From NCBI GenBank assembly GCA_028285525.1, contig JANQOZ010000001.1, forward strand, positions 47,667 to 111,666: a stretch of 64,000 nt of DNA, given 5' to 3'. Below the pieces are notes generated by a model that saw nothing but the letters and a program-made list of their open reading frames with translations, made no database searches and was not told the DNA's origin. This document shows, one piece after another, positions 52,307 through 60,602 of this stretch. The DNA comes from Lysobacterales bacterium. Lineage in GTDB: Bacteria > Pseudomonadota > Gammaproteobacteria > Xanthomonadales > SZUA-38. The translations under genes were made by a program, and so were the position numbers. Every line of letters begins with the position of its first letter. Positions within the stretch are counted from its first letter, which is position 1.

Positions 52307-53212
52307 ATGCTGAAAGCAGCTCTTAATCATTGGATCAGCATTTTGGTTCAAGCGGTTCGCATATGGCTGGACAGCAACGCGTTTGCGATCGCCGGTTCAC
52401 TGGCTTTCTTCACGCTGTTCTCCATTGCGCCGGTTGTCATCGTTATCGTCAGCATCATCGGCTTCTTCTTCGGTGAGGAGGCCGCACAAGGTCAGATTGT
52501 TGTGCAGCTCGAGCAGACGATTGGTACCGAAGCGGCAACGGCCGTGCAGACCGCTGTGGCGCAGTCGCAGCTTCAGGGAGGAGGAATCTGGGCGACGACG
52601 GCTGGCGTACTGGCCATGCTGGTGGGTGCAACAACGGTTTTCGCACAGATGCAGACGGCCCTGAACACCATCTGGGGTGTCGCCCCAAGACCTTCGCGCA
52701 ACAGCCTGCTTCGATTGATCCGCAAGCGCGTGGCCTCGCTGACCATCGTGCTCGCTATCGGCTTCATCATGCTGGTATCGCTATCGCTCAGCCTTGCGGT
52801 GAACGCCGCGGTTCAGCTTGTGAGCGGATGGCTGCCGTGGCAGGAGACGGTGCTTCGAATTCTCGAGCTGGGGGTGTCGCTGGCGGTGATTTCATTCCTG
52901 TTTATGGTGATCTTTAAGAGTTTGCCGGACGTTCGACTCAAATGGTCGGACGTCCTGCTCGGGGGCGTAGTGACCGCGGTGTTGTTTACGGTCGGGCGGT
53001 CTCTGATTGCCCTTTATCTCGCCTACACCGCTACGGCATCGACATTCGGCGCAGCGGCCTCTCTTGTCCTGCTGCTGCTCTGGGTGAACTACTCGTCACT
53101 GATTCTCTTGTTTGGCGCCGCATTTACCCGCGCCCGATTCGAGGCCAGCGGAGGGACCATCATCCCGCGCAGCGTGGCCGTTCGGGTGCACAAGAGCCTG
53201 GTTGAGGAATAG
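52307..53212 (+). CDS. YihY/BrkB-family inner-membrane protein
   Basis: The 301-residue protein has six hydrophobic segments and YihY/BrkB signatures: an N-terminal amphipathic stretch before AGSLAFFTLFSIAPVVIVIV, the central WGVAPRPSRNSLLRLIRKRV loop, the LPDVRLKWSDVLLGGVVTAVLFTVGRSL segment, and the C-terminal GAAASLVLLLLWVNYSSLILLFGAAFTR. The family was once called ribonuclease BN in error; its actual role is unknown, with transport or envelope functions suggested. No Shine-Dalgarno sequence is visible at ATG 52307. A hairpin terminator follows the stop. The 256-bp upstream gap contains AT-rich promoter-like sequence but no box I would defend. Confidence 0.92.
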   Translation: MLKAALNHWISILVQAVRIWLDSNAFAIAGSLAFFTLFSIAPVVIVIVSIIGFFFGEEAAQGQIVVQLEQTIGTEAATAVQTAVAQSQLQGGGIWATTAGVLAMLVGATTVFAQMQTALNTIWGVAPRPSRNSLLRLIRKRVASLTIVLAIGFIMLVSLSLSLAVNAAVQLVSGWLPWQETVLRILELGVSLAVISFLFMVIFKSLPDVRLKWSDVLLGGVVTAVLFTVGRSLIALYLAYTATASTFGAAASLVLLLLWVNYSSLILLFGAAFTRARFEASGGTIIPRSVAVRVHKSLVEE

Positions 53213-53258
53213 GATTCGCCCGAGACGCAGATCGACTTCGCGCCACCCCGACTGCAGC

Positions 53259-53279
53259 GCGCCGAGAAACGGCGCTTTT
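53259..53279 (+). terminator. Terminator after the YihY gene
   Basis: GCGCCG-AGAAA-CGGCGC, a 6-bp all-GC stem with a purine loop, is followed by TTTT, 47 bp after the YihY stop and just before the end of the convergent PD40 gene. It is a short but typical intrinsic terminator. Confidence 0.6.
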
Positions 53280-53289
53280 GAAACCGCCG

Positions 53290-54195
53290 CTACTTTCGAT
53301 ATTTGTCGATGATCGCCGCGTCCATCCACATGATGTCCTCGTCCTGGGTAAAGAAGAAGTACTTGCCGTCGGGCGTCACCATGGGGCAATAGTCGGCTTC
53401 GGGAGAGTTGATGCCGTCCTCCAGGTGAATGCCTTTGCCCCACGTGCCGTCGTCCTGACGGAAGCTGACGTACAGATCACTGCTGCCGAGGCCGTCGGGG
53501 CGTTCCGCTGACACGTGAATGATGTACGTTTCGTCGGGGCTCACATAGATGTCACCCTCGTCGGTCGGCCCGTTGATCCCCGGGCCCAGGTTGACCGGCG
53601 TTTCGAAGGCGCCGTCTCTGAACTGGGCGCGGTAGCTGTCTCGCCGGCCGAACGTGTCTTCGCGCTCCGCAGAAAAATAGAGGCTGCCGTCGGCGACCAG
53701 CAGGGGGTAAAGCTCATGCCCCAGCCCGTTGATATGAGACCCGAGCGGCTCCGGCGTCAGCAACCCATGACGCGTTACGCGGCTACGCCAGATGTTGTAT
53801 CGATCCAGCGAATAACCGGCCAGGGGCCGGTCGGAAATGAAATAAACCCAGGCGCCGTCCGGGGAAAACGCCATGTCTGCATCACGGTGGCCAGGATAGG
53901 TCTTGGAGGGCGGCGCCATGAGCGGCTCGCGCCACAAGCCATCGTCGCGCTGAGAGGTGTAGAACATCTTGAAGGTGCCATCGATCGTCCGGCTGAACAT
54001 GAAAATCCGTCCGTTCGGCGAAAAAACCGCGTTCAGCTCCCGCTCACCCTCAAGCGAAACCAGGCCTGGCGCGAAGACCACCGGGGTCATGCCCGGCGGC
54101 TCCTGGCCCAGATACGGACCGGACAGCTCGGGCCAGGAATCCTGGGCAGAAGCAGCGAAGGACAGCAGAACAGCGAGACAGCAAAGATGGCGCAC
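53290..54195 (-). CDS. Exported PD40/TolB-like propeller protein
   Basis: The gene starts at GTG 54195 with CTGGAG 8-9 bp upstream. A short signal peptide (CCLAVLLSFAASAQ) precedes about six blades with PD40 signatures (AVFSPNGRIFMFSR, MAFSPDGAWVYFISDRP, LVADGSLYFSAERED, YVSPDETYIIHVSAERP, MVTPDGKYFFFTQDEDIMW). The whole 301-residue protein is one propeller without an attached catalytic or OmpA domain. Related stand-alone propellers are found as periplasmic binding or scaffold proteins of unknown ligand. The wHTH-TPR regulator gene lies 80 bp upstream on the same strand. Confidence 0.85.
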   Translation of the reverse strand: MRHLCCLAVLLSFAASAQDSWPELSGPYLGQEPPGMTPVVFAPGLVSLEGERELNAVFSPNGRIFMFSRTIDGTFKMFYTSQRDDGLWREPLMAPPSKTYPGHRDADMAFSPDGAWVYFISDRPLAGYSLDRYNIWRSRVTRHGLLTPEPLGSHINGLGHELYPLLVADGSLYFSAEREDTFGRRDSYRAQFRDGAFETPVNLGPGINGPTDEGDIYVSPDETYIIHVSAERPDGLGSSDLYVSFRQDDGTWGKGIHLEDGINSPEADYCPMVTPDGKYFFFTQDEDIMWMDAAIIDKYRK

Positions 54196-54275
54196 GGTAG
54201 TTACTCCAGCAAAAAGGTGAGGCTAGGCGAGCCTGAAAAAGGTTGAAAGCACCAAAAGTCAGGCCTGCCGTGGAG

Positions 54276-55523
54276 CTAGCCGCCTTCGGCGCAGCCGGGA
54301 TAGGCGCCCACGCGCTCCGTCAGCTCATCACAGAGCGACTTTGCCTCGGCCATGTCGCCCGCTGCGGCCAGCAGCTGCGCCAGACGAGACGTTGCTTCCG
54401 GCTCAAAAGGCGCCAGCGTCAGCACCCGCCGATACCAGAGTTCCGCGTCGGCCGTTTGGCCAAGCTCCTGGTAGCGCTCACCGATCGCCACGCCAAACGC
54501 CGCTTGCCATGGCCCGACCCGCTGCGGTTCATACTCATACGCTCGCGTCATGGCCGACCACGCCTGCTCAAAATACTCGATGGCTGCAGCCGGTTCTCCG
54601 CGCAGCGTGGCGATTTCACCGAGATTGGCCATTGCGGCCCAGGCGTCTGCATCAAGCTGGAGCACCTGTTGATAGAGCTCTGCAGCGCGATCGAGCTCCC
54701 CTCTGGCGGACACTGTGAACGCCAGCGCCTTGAGTGCGTCCGGGTCGTTCGGGGCTTGCCGGACGGCTCGCTCCGCCATTCCCACTGCCCGCGTCAGAAT
54801 CGCCGCGGCCTCTGGCCCTCGAGTCAGACCCCGACCCAGCGCCTCGCTGAGCGAGCTGGCGCCCTCCACCGTGGCGCTGCGCGGCCAGCGCACCACGCGC
54901 TGCACCAGCGCATTGGCAAGCCCCGCCTGGGCGCCACTGTGACCCGGCTCTTCGGCGAGAACCCGCTCGTACAGTCCGATCGCCGCTTCATTGTCAGCCC
55001 GCGTAAAGCGCATATAGAGATCGTCGGCCCGCGCGATCTGTTGCTCGAAGCGGCTGTCTGAAACAGGCGTTGGGCCATCAGGACTCCAGCGAGCCCACAG
55101 CAGGCCGATCGCCAGCAGCACCCCGGCGGCGACCCAAACCAGCGGCCGGCGCATCTTGCTCTGAGGAAGGGCCTCAACCACTTCGATCAGCCGATAACCG
55201 CGCTTCGGCAGGGTTTCGATAAAACGTGGTTCCGAGGCAGAATCGCCGAGTGCGCGCCGCAGCCGAGAGATCGCGCGGGCGACCGTATCTTCTCCCACAA
55301 CGGCACCTGCCCAAACGGTCGCTTCTATATCGCCCCGGGACCACACCTGCCCTGGCTTGCCGGCAAGGAGCAACAGCAGCTCCATCAGCTTGGGCTCAAG
55401 CGAGCGCTGCTCGTTGGCTGATGACAGGCGGCCGGTTGCGGGGTCGACCTGCCAGGGGCCCAACCGGAAGGGAGAAAGCCGGGAAACGCGACCGGCGGCA
55501 GCATGTTTGGCGTCCTGAGACAT
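54276..55523 (-). CDS. ToxR/CadC-type membrane-bound wHTH-TPR regulator
   Basis: The 415-residue protein begins with an OmpR/PhoB-type winged helix (about 18-110): FRLGPWQVDPATGRLS, LEPKLMELLLLLAGKPGQVWSRGDIEATVW, then DTVARAISRLRRALGDS and the wing FIETLPKRGYRLIE. One transmembrane helix follows (LVWVAAGVLLAIGLLWARW, about 128-146). The rest, presumably periplasmic, is TPR-like (NEAAIGLYERVLAEEPGHSGAQAGLANAL, PDALKALAFTVSARGELDRAAELYQQ). Such one-component regulators sense periplasmic signals and bind DNA from the membrane. The divergent S41 protease gene is the obvious candidate target, since a GTCAGG direct repeat lies between them. Confidence 0.9.
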   Translation of the reverse strand: MSQDAKHAAAGRVSRLSPFRLGPWQVDPATGRLSSANEQRSLEPKLMELLLLLAGKPGQVWSRGDIEATVWAGAVVGEDTVARAISRLRRALGDSASEPRFIETLPKRGYRLIEVVEALPQSKMRRPLVWVAAGVLLAIGLLWARWSPDGPTPVSDSRFEQQIARADDLYMRFTRADNEAAIGLYERVLAEEPGHSGAQAGLANALVQRVVRWPRSATVEGASSLSEALGRGLTRGPEAAAILTRAVGMAERAVRQAPNDPDALKALAFTVSARGELDRAAELYQQVLQLDADAWAAMANLGEIATLRGEPAAAIEYFEQAWSAMTRAYEYEPQRVGPWQAAFGVAIGERYQELGQTADAELWYRRVLTLAPFEPEATSRLAQLLAAAGDMAEAKSLCDELTERVGAYPGCAEGG

Positions 55524-55559
55524 GCCAAAATTATCCCATAAGCTGCTGATTTTTATTAT

Positions 55560-55576
55560 GTCAGGGTTTCGTCAGG
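55560..55576 (+). promoter_or_regulatory. Direct repeat GTCAGG-N5-GTCAGG, possible wHTH operator
   Basis: Two GTCAGG hexamers repeat with an 11-bp period, one helical turn, in the 131-bp gap between the ToxR-type regulator and the S41 protease gene. OmpR/PhoB-type wings bind such direct repeats. A TATTAT hexamer immediately upstream could be a -10 box for the protease gene. Confidence 0.35.
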
Positions 55577-55654
55577 AAAACGGGACCTGGCTGACATGGT
55601 CGGCAACAACCGCAATTGATCTACTGGCCGTCCTGAAACCTGAGATCACCTGTC

Positions 55655-57121
55655 ATGCACTCAATACGCCGGCATATTTTCGCCTTCGCTTTAGTCCTCA
55701 GCTCGGCTAGCGGTCCTGCTGCCGCTGCGGATGTCGACTGGGAACAGACGTTCCAGCCAAAGCAGCTTCAGGAGGATTTTGCGAGTCTGTATCGGGGACT
55801 CCGAAGCGCCCACGCGGATCTTTACGCCCATCGAAGCAAGGCAGCCTACGATCAGCGCTACGAGACAATGCTGAAGCGCTTTACCCGGCCGCTGACGCGG
55901 CTTGAAACGCAGCTTGCCTTCCAGCGTTTTGCGGCCTACGGCAACGTGGCGCATTCGCGTATCGAGTTTCCCAGTTCGGCCTTCGACGCGTTCCGCGCCC
56001 GCGGTGGCCGCAGCTTTCCCATCTATCTGCGTATCGTCGACGGCGTGGCTTACGTCGGCGAAAACTACTCGGGAGACGAACGTATCGAGGTTGGTGATGA
56101 GATCGTGGCCATCAACACCACGCCGATGACGCGCTGGCTGGAACGCACCGGCGAGCTGATCTCGGCGGATACGCCCTATATTGCTCACTCGCTGCAGGAG
56201 TTTACGTTCCCGCGTGATCTGTGGGCGGTGGCCGGGGAGATCGATCAATTTGAGCTCTCGCTTCGTCGCGGCGAAAAGCTCAAAAACGTCACGATCAACG
56301 CCAGCACGCGCGACGAGCAGCAGAAGGCAGCGGCTGAGCAACCGGAGGTGTTTACGCTCGACAGCAGCGAACGAAGCTACCGCATGGTGGACACAGCCAT
56401 CGGGTACCTGCGACCTGGCCCTTTCTACAACGCGGAGCAGCCCGGTGCAGTCTGGGACAACGCGGCCTTCGGCACCTTCATCGATGAAGCTTTCGAGTCT
56501 CTACTGGAAAACGGCGCTGAGCAGCTGATCATTGATCTGCGCGAAAACCCCGGCGGGGACAATTCGTTCAGCGATTTGATGCTGACCTGGATTGCCAATA
56601 AACCCTTCCGCTTTTGCTCAGCTTTTCTGATTCGCTCCAGCGACGAGGCAGCGGCCTCCAACGCGGCTCGACTCGAACAACAGGCCGGCGCGGTCGAGAG
56701 CGTATCGAAGCTTTTCGCCGAACGGTACGCAACAACTCAGAGAGGCCAGTCCTTTGAATTCGACATCCCCTATGCCGAGCCCCGAGCCGGCAAGCGATTT
56801 ACCGGACAGGTGTTTGCATTGATTAATCGCCACAGCTACTCGAACGCCGTGAACGTGGCGGCGATCATTCAGGACTATCACTTTGGCATCATCGCGGGAG
56901 AAAAGACCTCGGATATGGCGACCACCTATGGCGCCATGGAGCAGTTCACGCTGCCGAACACCGGCATTGAGGTCGGGTTTCCCAAAGCGCACATCATCCG
57001 CCCTTCTGGAGAGCGGCGAGTTGATGGCGTGACGCCCGACTGGGTGATCCCATCTCCGATGGTTGCCGGGCGGACCGATGAGGTACTCGAAGCGCTGGTC
57101 GCCCGGATCAAAGCGGATTGA
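55655..57121 (+). CDS. Exported S41-family (C-terminal-processing-like) serine peptidase
   Basis: The 488-residue protein has a signal peptide (IFAFALVLSSASGPAAAA) and an N-terminal helical region (LQEDFASLYRGLRSAHADLY) typical of S41 'tail-specific protease-like' hydrolases. A PDZ-like segment follows (about 125-175; VGENYSGDERIEVGDEIVAIN). The S41 catalytic core contains IDLRENPGGDNSFSDLM and the nucleophile S394 in INRHSYSNAVNVAAIIQDY. A basic partner as in Ctp Ser-Lys dyads is not obvious; tricorn-like S41 members use a different arrangement. It probably cleaves peptides in the periplasm or outside. It is divergent from a membrane-bound regulator that may control it. Confidence 0.88.
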   Translation: MHSIRRHIFAFALVLSSASGPAAAADVDWEQTFQPKQLQEDFASLYRGLRSAHADLYAHRSKAAYDQRYETMLKRFTRPLTRLETQLAFQRFAAYGNVAHSRIEFPSSAFDAFRARGGRSFPIYLRIVDGVAYVGENYSGDERIEVGDEIVAINTTPMTRWLERTGELISADTPYIAHSLQEFTFPRDLWAVAGEIDQFELSLRRGEKLKNVTINASTRDEQQKAAAEQPEVFTLDSSERSYRMVDTAIGYLRPGPFYNAEQPGAVWDNAAFGTFIDEAFESLLENGAEQLIIDLRENPGGDNSFSDLMLTWIANKPFRFCSAFLIRSSDEAAASNAARLEQQAGAVESVSKLFAERYATTQRGQSFEFDIPYAEPRAGKRFTGQVFALINRHSYSNAVNVAAIIQDYHFGIIAGEKTSDMATTYGAMEQFTLPNTGIEVGFPKAHIIRPSGERRVDGVTPDWVIPSPMVAGRTDEVLEALVARIKAD

Positions 57122-57189
57122 TGTTGGGCGGCTGAGCCGGGAAGATACGCGCTCCAAAGACTTTGGCTGTATCGAGCAGAACCCGAATC

Positions 57190-57804
57190 GTGACTCTGGC
57201 TCCCTGGCGTTCCCCCATCGCTCGCGCTCTGCACCGAAATCGTTCCCTGCCCGCCGCGCGCTACCTTCAGCTCGCGACGGTAAGGGAGAACGGACTGCCG
57301 GCCAATCGCACGATCGTGTTTCGCGGCTTTGTGCCCGATCCGTTCCTTGAGGAGGGACGGCTGGAAAACACGCTTCAGTTCATCACCGATCGCCGCAGCG
57401 AAAAGGTGCTGGAGCTTCAACACAACGCGACGGCTGAGGCTTGCTGGTATTTCCCTAAAACCCGGGAGCAGTTCCGCCTCTCCGGGCAGGTAGAGCTGGT
57501 TATGGCGCCGGGAAGCGCCACCGAAGCCGATGTGATGGCCTCCCTGCGTGCGCACCTGTGGCAGTCTATCTCGGACAGTGCGCGCAGCCAGTTTGCCTGG
57601 CCCCATCCCGCCAAACCCCGAGCAGGCTCAGAGGCTTTTGAGCTTGAGCCGCCCGACAGCCAACATCCGCTGGAGGATTTTGTTGTGCTGCTGCTGGCAC
57701 CGGACAAGGTGGATCATCTGGAGCTGCGGGGCGAGCCGCAGAACCGAACCCGCTTCTGGCTGGACGCCGCTGGGCACTGGCAGACAGAAGCGGTGAACCC
57801 CTAG
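57190..57804 (+). CDS. PNPOx-like FMN-binding protein (Alr4036 type)
   Basis: I choose GTG 57190, giving 204 residues starting at T-L-A-P-W-R-S, because homologues begin near that W-R; the track's TTG 57163 has no support. The protein resembles the pyridoxamine-5'-phosphate-oxidase-like family of plant and cyanobacterial type: ARYLQLATVRENGLPANRTIVFRGF, then LQFITDRRSEKVLELQHN, ACWYFPKTREQFRLSGQV and the C-terminal NRTRFWLDAAGHWQTEAVNP. It should bind FMN and act on a pyridoxal vitamer or another small substrate. It lacks clear evidence of being the sole PdxH. It converges with 57817..58653, with stop codons 13 bp apart. Confidence 0.85.
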   Translation: MTLAPWRSPIARALHRNRSLPAARYLQLATVRENGLPANRTIVFRGFVPDPFLEEGRLENTLQFITDRRSEKVLELQHNATAEACWYFPKTREQFRLSGQVELVMAPGSATEADVMASLRAHLWQSISDSARSQFAWPHPAKPRAGSEAFELEPPDSQHPLEDFVVLLLAPDKVDHLELRGEPQNRTRFWLDAAGHWQTEAVNP

Positions 57805-57816
57805 TACCCGAGGCGT

Positions 57817-58653
57817 TCAGGCCGCGGAGTGCCCCTCGCGGTATACCGTGTAGTCGAGGTTGCGCGGCTGCTGCGTGGAAAAGGACAGCAGCGCAAGCAG
57901 CTGAAAGTAGAGGCTGTGCGAGACCCCTTTGAGATGCTCAAACTCGAACGCCTTCAGTGAAATGCTGAGCATGGCAAACACCGTCGCCGCGATGCTGATC
58001 AGGAGCAATAGCCGAGCCAGCTGCGTCAGGTGACGCTGGCGATCACTCGGGTCCAGATAGGGGTCCAGCTTCTTCCCGTGAACCTGCAGGAACAGGGCAC
58101 CGATAAAGCCCAGATTCATCGCGGTGATGATCGCGACGTTCCAGTAGCCGCCAAACCAGTCGTAGTCGAACTGATCGACGTACGGCACAAACGCCAGCAG
58201 CATCAGATAGACAACGCCGGCGACGACAAGAAGTCCGCGCGGAACAACGTCCAGCATGCGGCGGGGCGTCAGCCCCGCAGACCGGGTGGTGGCGCTGTCG
58301 CGCATGAGCTGAAGCTCAGAACGTCGACTGACCTCCCAGAAAACCAGCGGAAGGTATTGGAGCAGACCGTACCAGATCGCAATCGCGTGATCCCACGCGC
58401 CATCGCGCGGCGTGCCGAGCAGCACGGCCAGGATGATCAGACCGATACACCCGACCACCGTGTTGGCGGTGAGGAACCGACGCTGCACCCGCTCATAGTG
58501 TTTCGGCGGAAACGGATAAAGCCGCGGATACTCTGAAGGCGGATAGTCTCGCTGTACGGCGCGCATGTTGCTCACACTCTTGCGGGCCATCCAGCCGGAG
58601 ATCAGAACAATCTGGCAGAAAAACGCAAAACAAAATAAGAGTTGGTTATGCAT
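57817..58653 (-). CDS. Multi-pass membrane protein of unknown function in a GntR operon
   Basis: The 278-residue protein has about six transmembrane helices: LLFCFAFFCQIVLISGWM, FLTANTVVGCIGLIILAVLL, IWYGLLQYLPLVFW, GLLVVAGVVYLMLLAFV, WNVAIITAMNLGFIGALFL and LLLLISIAATVFAMLSIS. A cytoplasmic loop is rich in charged residues (RRSELQLMRDSATTRSAG). I do not recognise a named family. It starts 9 bp after the GntR/YtrA gene with AGGACA as ribosome-binding site, so it is translated from the same message. YtrA-type regulators usually control membrane transport genes or envelope-stress genes, which fits a membrane partner. Confidence 0.75.
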   Translation of the reverse strand: MHNQLLFCFAFFCQIVLISGWMARKSVSNMRAVQRDYPPSEYPRLYPFPPKHYERVQRRFLTANTVVGCIGLIILAVLLGTPRDGAWDHAIAIWYGLLQYLPLVFWEVSRRSELQLMRDSATTRSAGLTPRRMLDVVPRGLLVVAGVVYLMLLAFVPYVDQFDYDWFGGYWNVAIITAMNLGFIGALFLQVHGKKLDPYLDPSDRQRHLTQLARLLLLISIAATVFAMLSISLKAFEFEHLKGVSHSLYFQLLALLSFSTQQPRNLDYTVYREGHSAA

Positions 58654-58662
58654 AACTTTGTC

Positions 58663-59040
58663 CTAACGGGTTTGCTTCATGACTTGGCTGAAGCCAATTC
58701 GGATTTCGGATTCAGTGGCACCGATCTCGCGTAGCCGGTCGACCGTTTGAGTCAGCTCTTCCAAGACACGGGTGCCGATATCGACGCTGTTCTCGACACT
58801 CGCCTGCGGATGAACAAAAGTGCCTCGGACACCCCGCGCCTGGATCAGGCGGTCGCGCTCCAGCAGGCGATATGCCTTTGCCACGGTCTTGCTGTTCAGG
58901 TCGAGGTCATTGGCGAGCTGCCGAATCGAGGGCAGCGGATCGCCGGGTTTCTTGTGACCTCGCTCGATCACGCTTTTGAGCTGGGCAATCAGCTGCGCGT
59001 AAAGCGGATCCGGGCTTTCCAAATCGATGGTTATGTCCAT
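58663..59040 (-). CDS. GntR-family regulator, YtrA subfamily
   Basis: The 125-residue protein has the GntR winged helix (about 10-75): PDPLYAQLIAQLKSVIERGHKKPGDPLPSIRQLANDLDLNSKTVAKAYRLLERDRLIQARGVRGTFV. A short helical C-terminus of about 45 residues follows in place of a ligand domain. That short tail is diagnostic of the YtrA subfamily. A perfect inverted repeat lies just upstream of its start (59059..59082), so autorepression of this gene and the downstream membrane-protein gene is likely. YtrA members often respond to envelope-active compounds, but no ligand is visible here. Confidence 0.93.
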   Translation of the reverse strand: MDITIDLESPDPLYAQLIAQLKSVIERGHKKPGDPLPSIRQLANDLDLNSKTVAKAYRLLERDRLIQARGVRGTFVHPQASVENSVDIGTRVLEELTQTVDRLREIGATESEIRIGFSQVMKQTR

Positions 59041-59058
59041 TGAAGGCGGTGCACCATG

Positions 59059-59082
59059 TGTACCATGTGTGGTAATGGTACA
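59059..59082. promoter_or_regulatory. GntR/YtrA operator palindrome
   Basis: TGTACCAT-N8-ATGGTACA is a perfect 8-bp inverted repeat ending 18 bp before the GntR start codon. The arms and spacing fit a dimeric GntR protein bound over the promoter, giving autorepression. The opposite side drives nothing before 59277. Confidence 0.7.
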
Positions 59083-59276
59083 TATATCTCATGGAAGTGC
59101 AAGCAAGCGGCACCCCGATGCGGGCGCTCGGGCCGGCGTTGGCAAGGCCAGCTGCGGCATTGCTGCGTTATTTCGGAGCGAATCCCGGCCAACACGGGCG
59201 TCGCAATCAGGTAGGATAGCGGCCGGCAAAAACAGCCCTGCGGCTGTTGTGATCCAACCACAGGAGTTCTGTTCCC

Positions 59277-59636
59277 TTGGAATTAAAAGGCAAAATCATC
59301 CAGGCGCTGCCGGAACAGTCCGGCACCTCTCAGCGGGGGCCCTGGCGTAAGCAGGAATACGTGATCGAAATCCCGGGCGACTACCCGAAGCAGGTGTGCT
59401 TCATGGCCTGGGGCGACAAAATTGACGAATTCGGTATTCAGGAAGGACAGGAGCTGACGGTCCACTTCGACCTGCAGAGCCGTGAGTACAACGGCCGCTG
59501 GTACACCGACGTGAAGGCCTGGCGCATTGAGTCAGGCAATGAGCAGCAGGAGGGTCCGCCGCCCGTCGACCCAGGCCAGCAGTTCGAGCCGCGCAGCGAA
59601 GCGCCACCCGATTTCGACGACGACGTTCCGTTCTAA
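59277..59636 (+). CDS. DUF3127 SSB-like OB-fold protein
   Basis: The 119-residue protein starts at TTG 59277, with AGGAG 10 bp upstream. Residues 1-90 match DUF3127 (MELKGKIIQALPEQSG, GPWRKQEYVIEIPGDYPKQV, DKIDEFGIQEGQELTVHFDL, NGRWYTDVKAWRI), an OB-fold-like domain. A Pro/Gln-rich linker leads to D-F-D-D-D-V-P-F, nearly the acidic D-D-D-I-P-F tip by which SSB recruits DNA-repair proteins. It may therefore bind single-stranded DNA or contact SSB partners. To my knowledge the family is most often seen in Bacteroidetes, so transfer is possible, though base use here is ordinary. Confidence 0.85.
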   Translation: MELKGKIIQALPEQSGTSQRGPWRKQEYVIEIPGDYPKQVCFMAWGDKIDEFGIQEGQELTVHFDLQSREYNGRWYTDVKAWRIESGNEQQEGPPPVDPGQQFEPRSEAPPDFDDDVPF

Positions 59637-59657
59637 GGCTGGAAAGTCATGGGCAGA

Positions 59658-60569
59658 TCAGCCGGCAAGCTGATCCAGCCTCGACAGCAGGCGGTCATTG
59701 AGCAGCTGCGGATTGACGAGGTGAAGAAAATGACCGTGTCCGACAATCGTCTGCGCGTTGAAGCGAGGGATCACCTGACGAATCTTCTCGACGTTGGTCG
59801 GCACACCGTCTGAGTTGAGCGCCCAGACAGGTTTGCTGAAGTCCCTGACCGCCGCCGCGGGGTCGTCGTTGGCAAACGCCGCAGATGCAGCGACCGCCTG
59901 TTCGGGGCTGTTGCTCGACATCTGCTCCAGGATCCAGCGCTGCAGGGCTGGATCAGCGTCCTCGGGCAGCAGAAACGACATCGATTGCGCGACGCGGCCG
60001 GCAAAATCTGCTTTGAGCGCCGCCAGCGAGGCGTTGATCCGTTCCTCGGTGGGCGGAGGCATGCCGAGGTTCTGAAAGGCATCAAAACCCACGACGCCCA
60101 GCAACCGATCTTCGAGCGCGGGTGCCGCGTGGCACGCGACGCGGCCGCCGGCGGAGTGCACCACCAGCACCAGCGGTCCGGGAAAACGAGCCGCTACCGC
60201 GAGCACGTCCTCAGCAAACGCCGCAGCGGTGTGCTTCGCTCGGTGGCCGGACTGGCCATGGCCAGCCAGATCCAGCGCAGCGATTCGATACCGTTGACTG
60301 ACGGGCGCAAACTGAGGCCCAAAAAAGGCGTGGCTGCAGCTCCAGCCGTGGACAAAAAGGACGGTGGCGTTTCCCTGGCCGCCGTGGCGGAAAAAGATCG
60401 GCGTGCCGTCAGCTGACGACACCGTCTCACCCACCATCGCTGGCCAGGGGTCACCGGTCGGCGGGCCCTCACCAGCGATGCCAGACTGCGCCGCAACCCA
60501 CCCTGGCAACACCGTCACGCCCGCTCCGGCTAGCGCCCCGCAGAGCCAATGGCGCCGGCCGACGTTCAA
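59658..60569 (-). CDS. Exported alpha/beta-hydrolase
   Basis: The 303-residue protein opens MNVGRRHWLCGALAGAGVTVLPGWVAAQ, an R-R plus weakly hydrophobic stretch that may be a Tat signal (the Tat consensus is incomplete). The alpha/beta-hydrolase fold is clear: oxyanion region VLFVHGWSCSHAFFGPQF, DLAGHGQSGHR, the nucleophile Ser in VLVVHSAGGRVACHAA, and the His in IVGHGHFLHLVNP. The acid is probably the Asp in WALNSDGVPT. Substrate is unknown. It lies 33 bp downstream of the flavin amine oxidase gene on the same strand, so the two are likely co-transcribed and co-exported. Confidence 0.85.
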   Translation of the reverse strand: MNVGRRHWLCGALAGAGVTVLPGWVAAQSGIAGEGPPTGDPWPAMVGETVSSADGTPIFFRHGGQGNATVLFVHGWSCSHAFFGPQFAPVSQRYRIAALDLAGHGQSGHRAKHTAAAFAEDVLAVAARFPGPLVLVVHSAGGRVACHAAPALEDRLLGVVGFDAFQNLGMPPPTEERINASLAALKADFAGRVAQSMSFLLPEDADPALQRWILEQMSSNSPEQAVAASAAFANDDPAAAVRDFSKPVWALNSDGVPTNVEKIRQVIPRFNAQTIVGHGHFLHLVNPQLLNDRLLSRLDQLAG

Positions 60570-60602
60570 CCCATCGATTCCGGGCGATCGGTCATCAGGG
60601 CA

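Noticed and set aside
59656-59675. GATCAGC-N6-GCTGATC repeat at the end of the alpha/beta-hydrolase gene
   Set aside because: It overlaps coding sequence and has no T-tract; likely chance.
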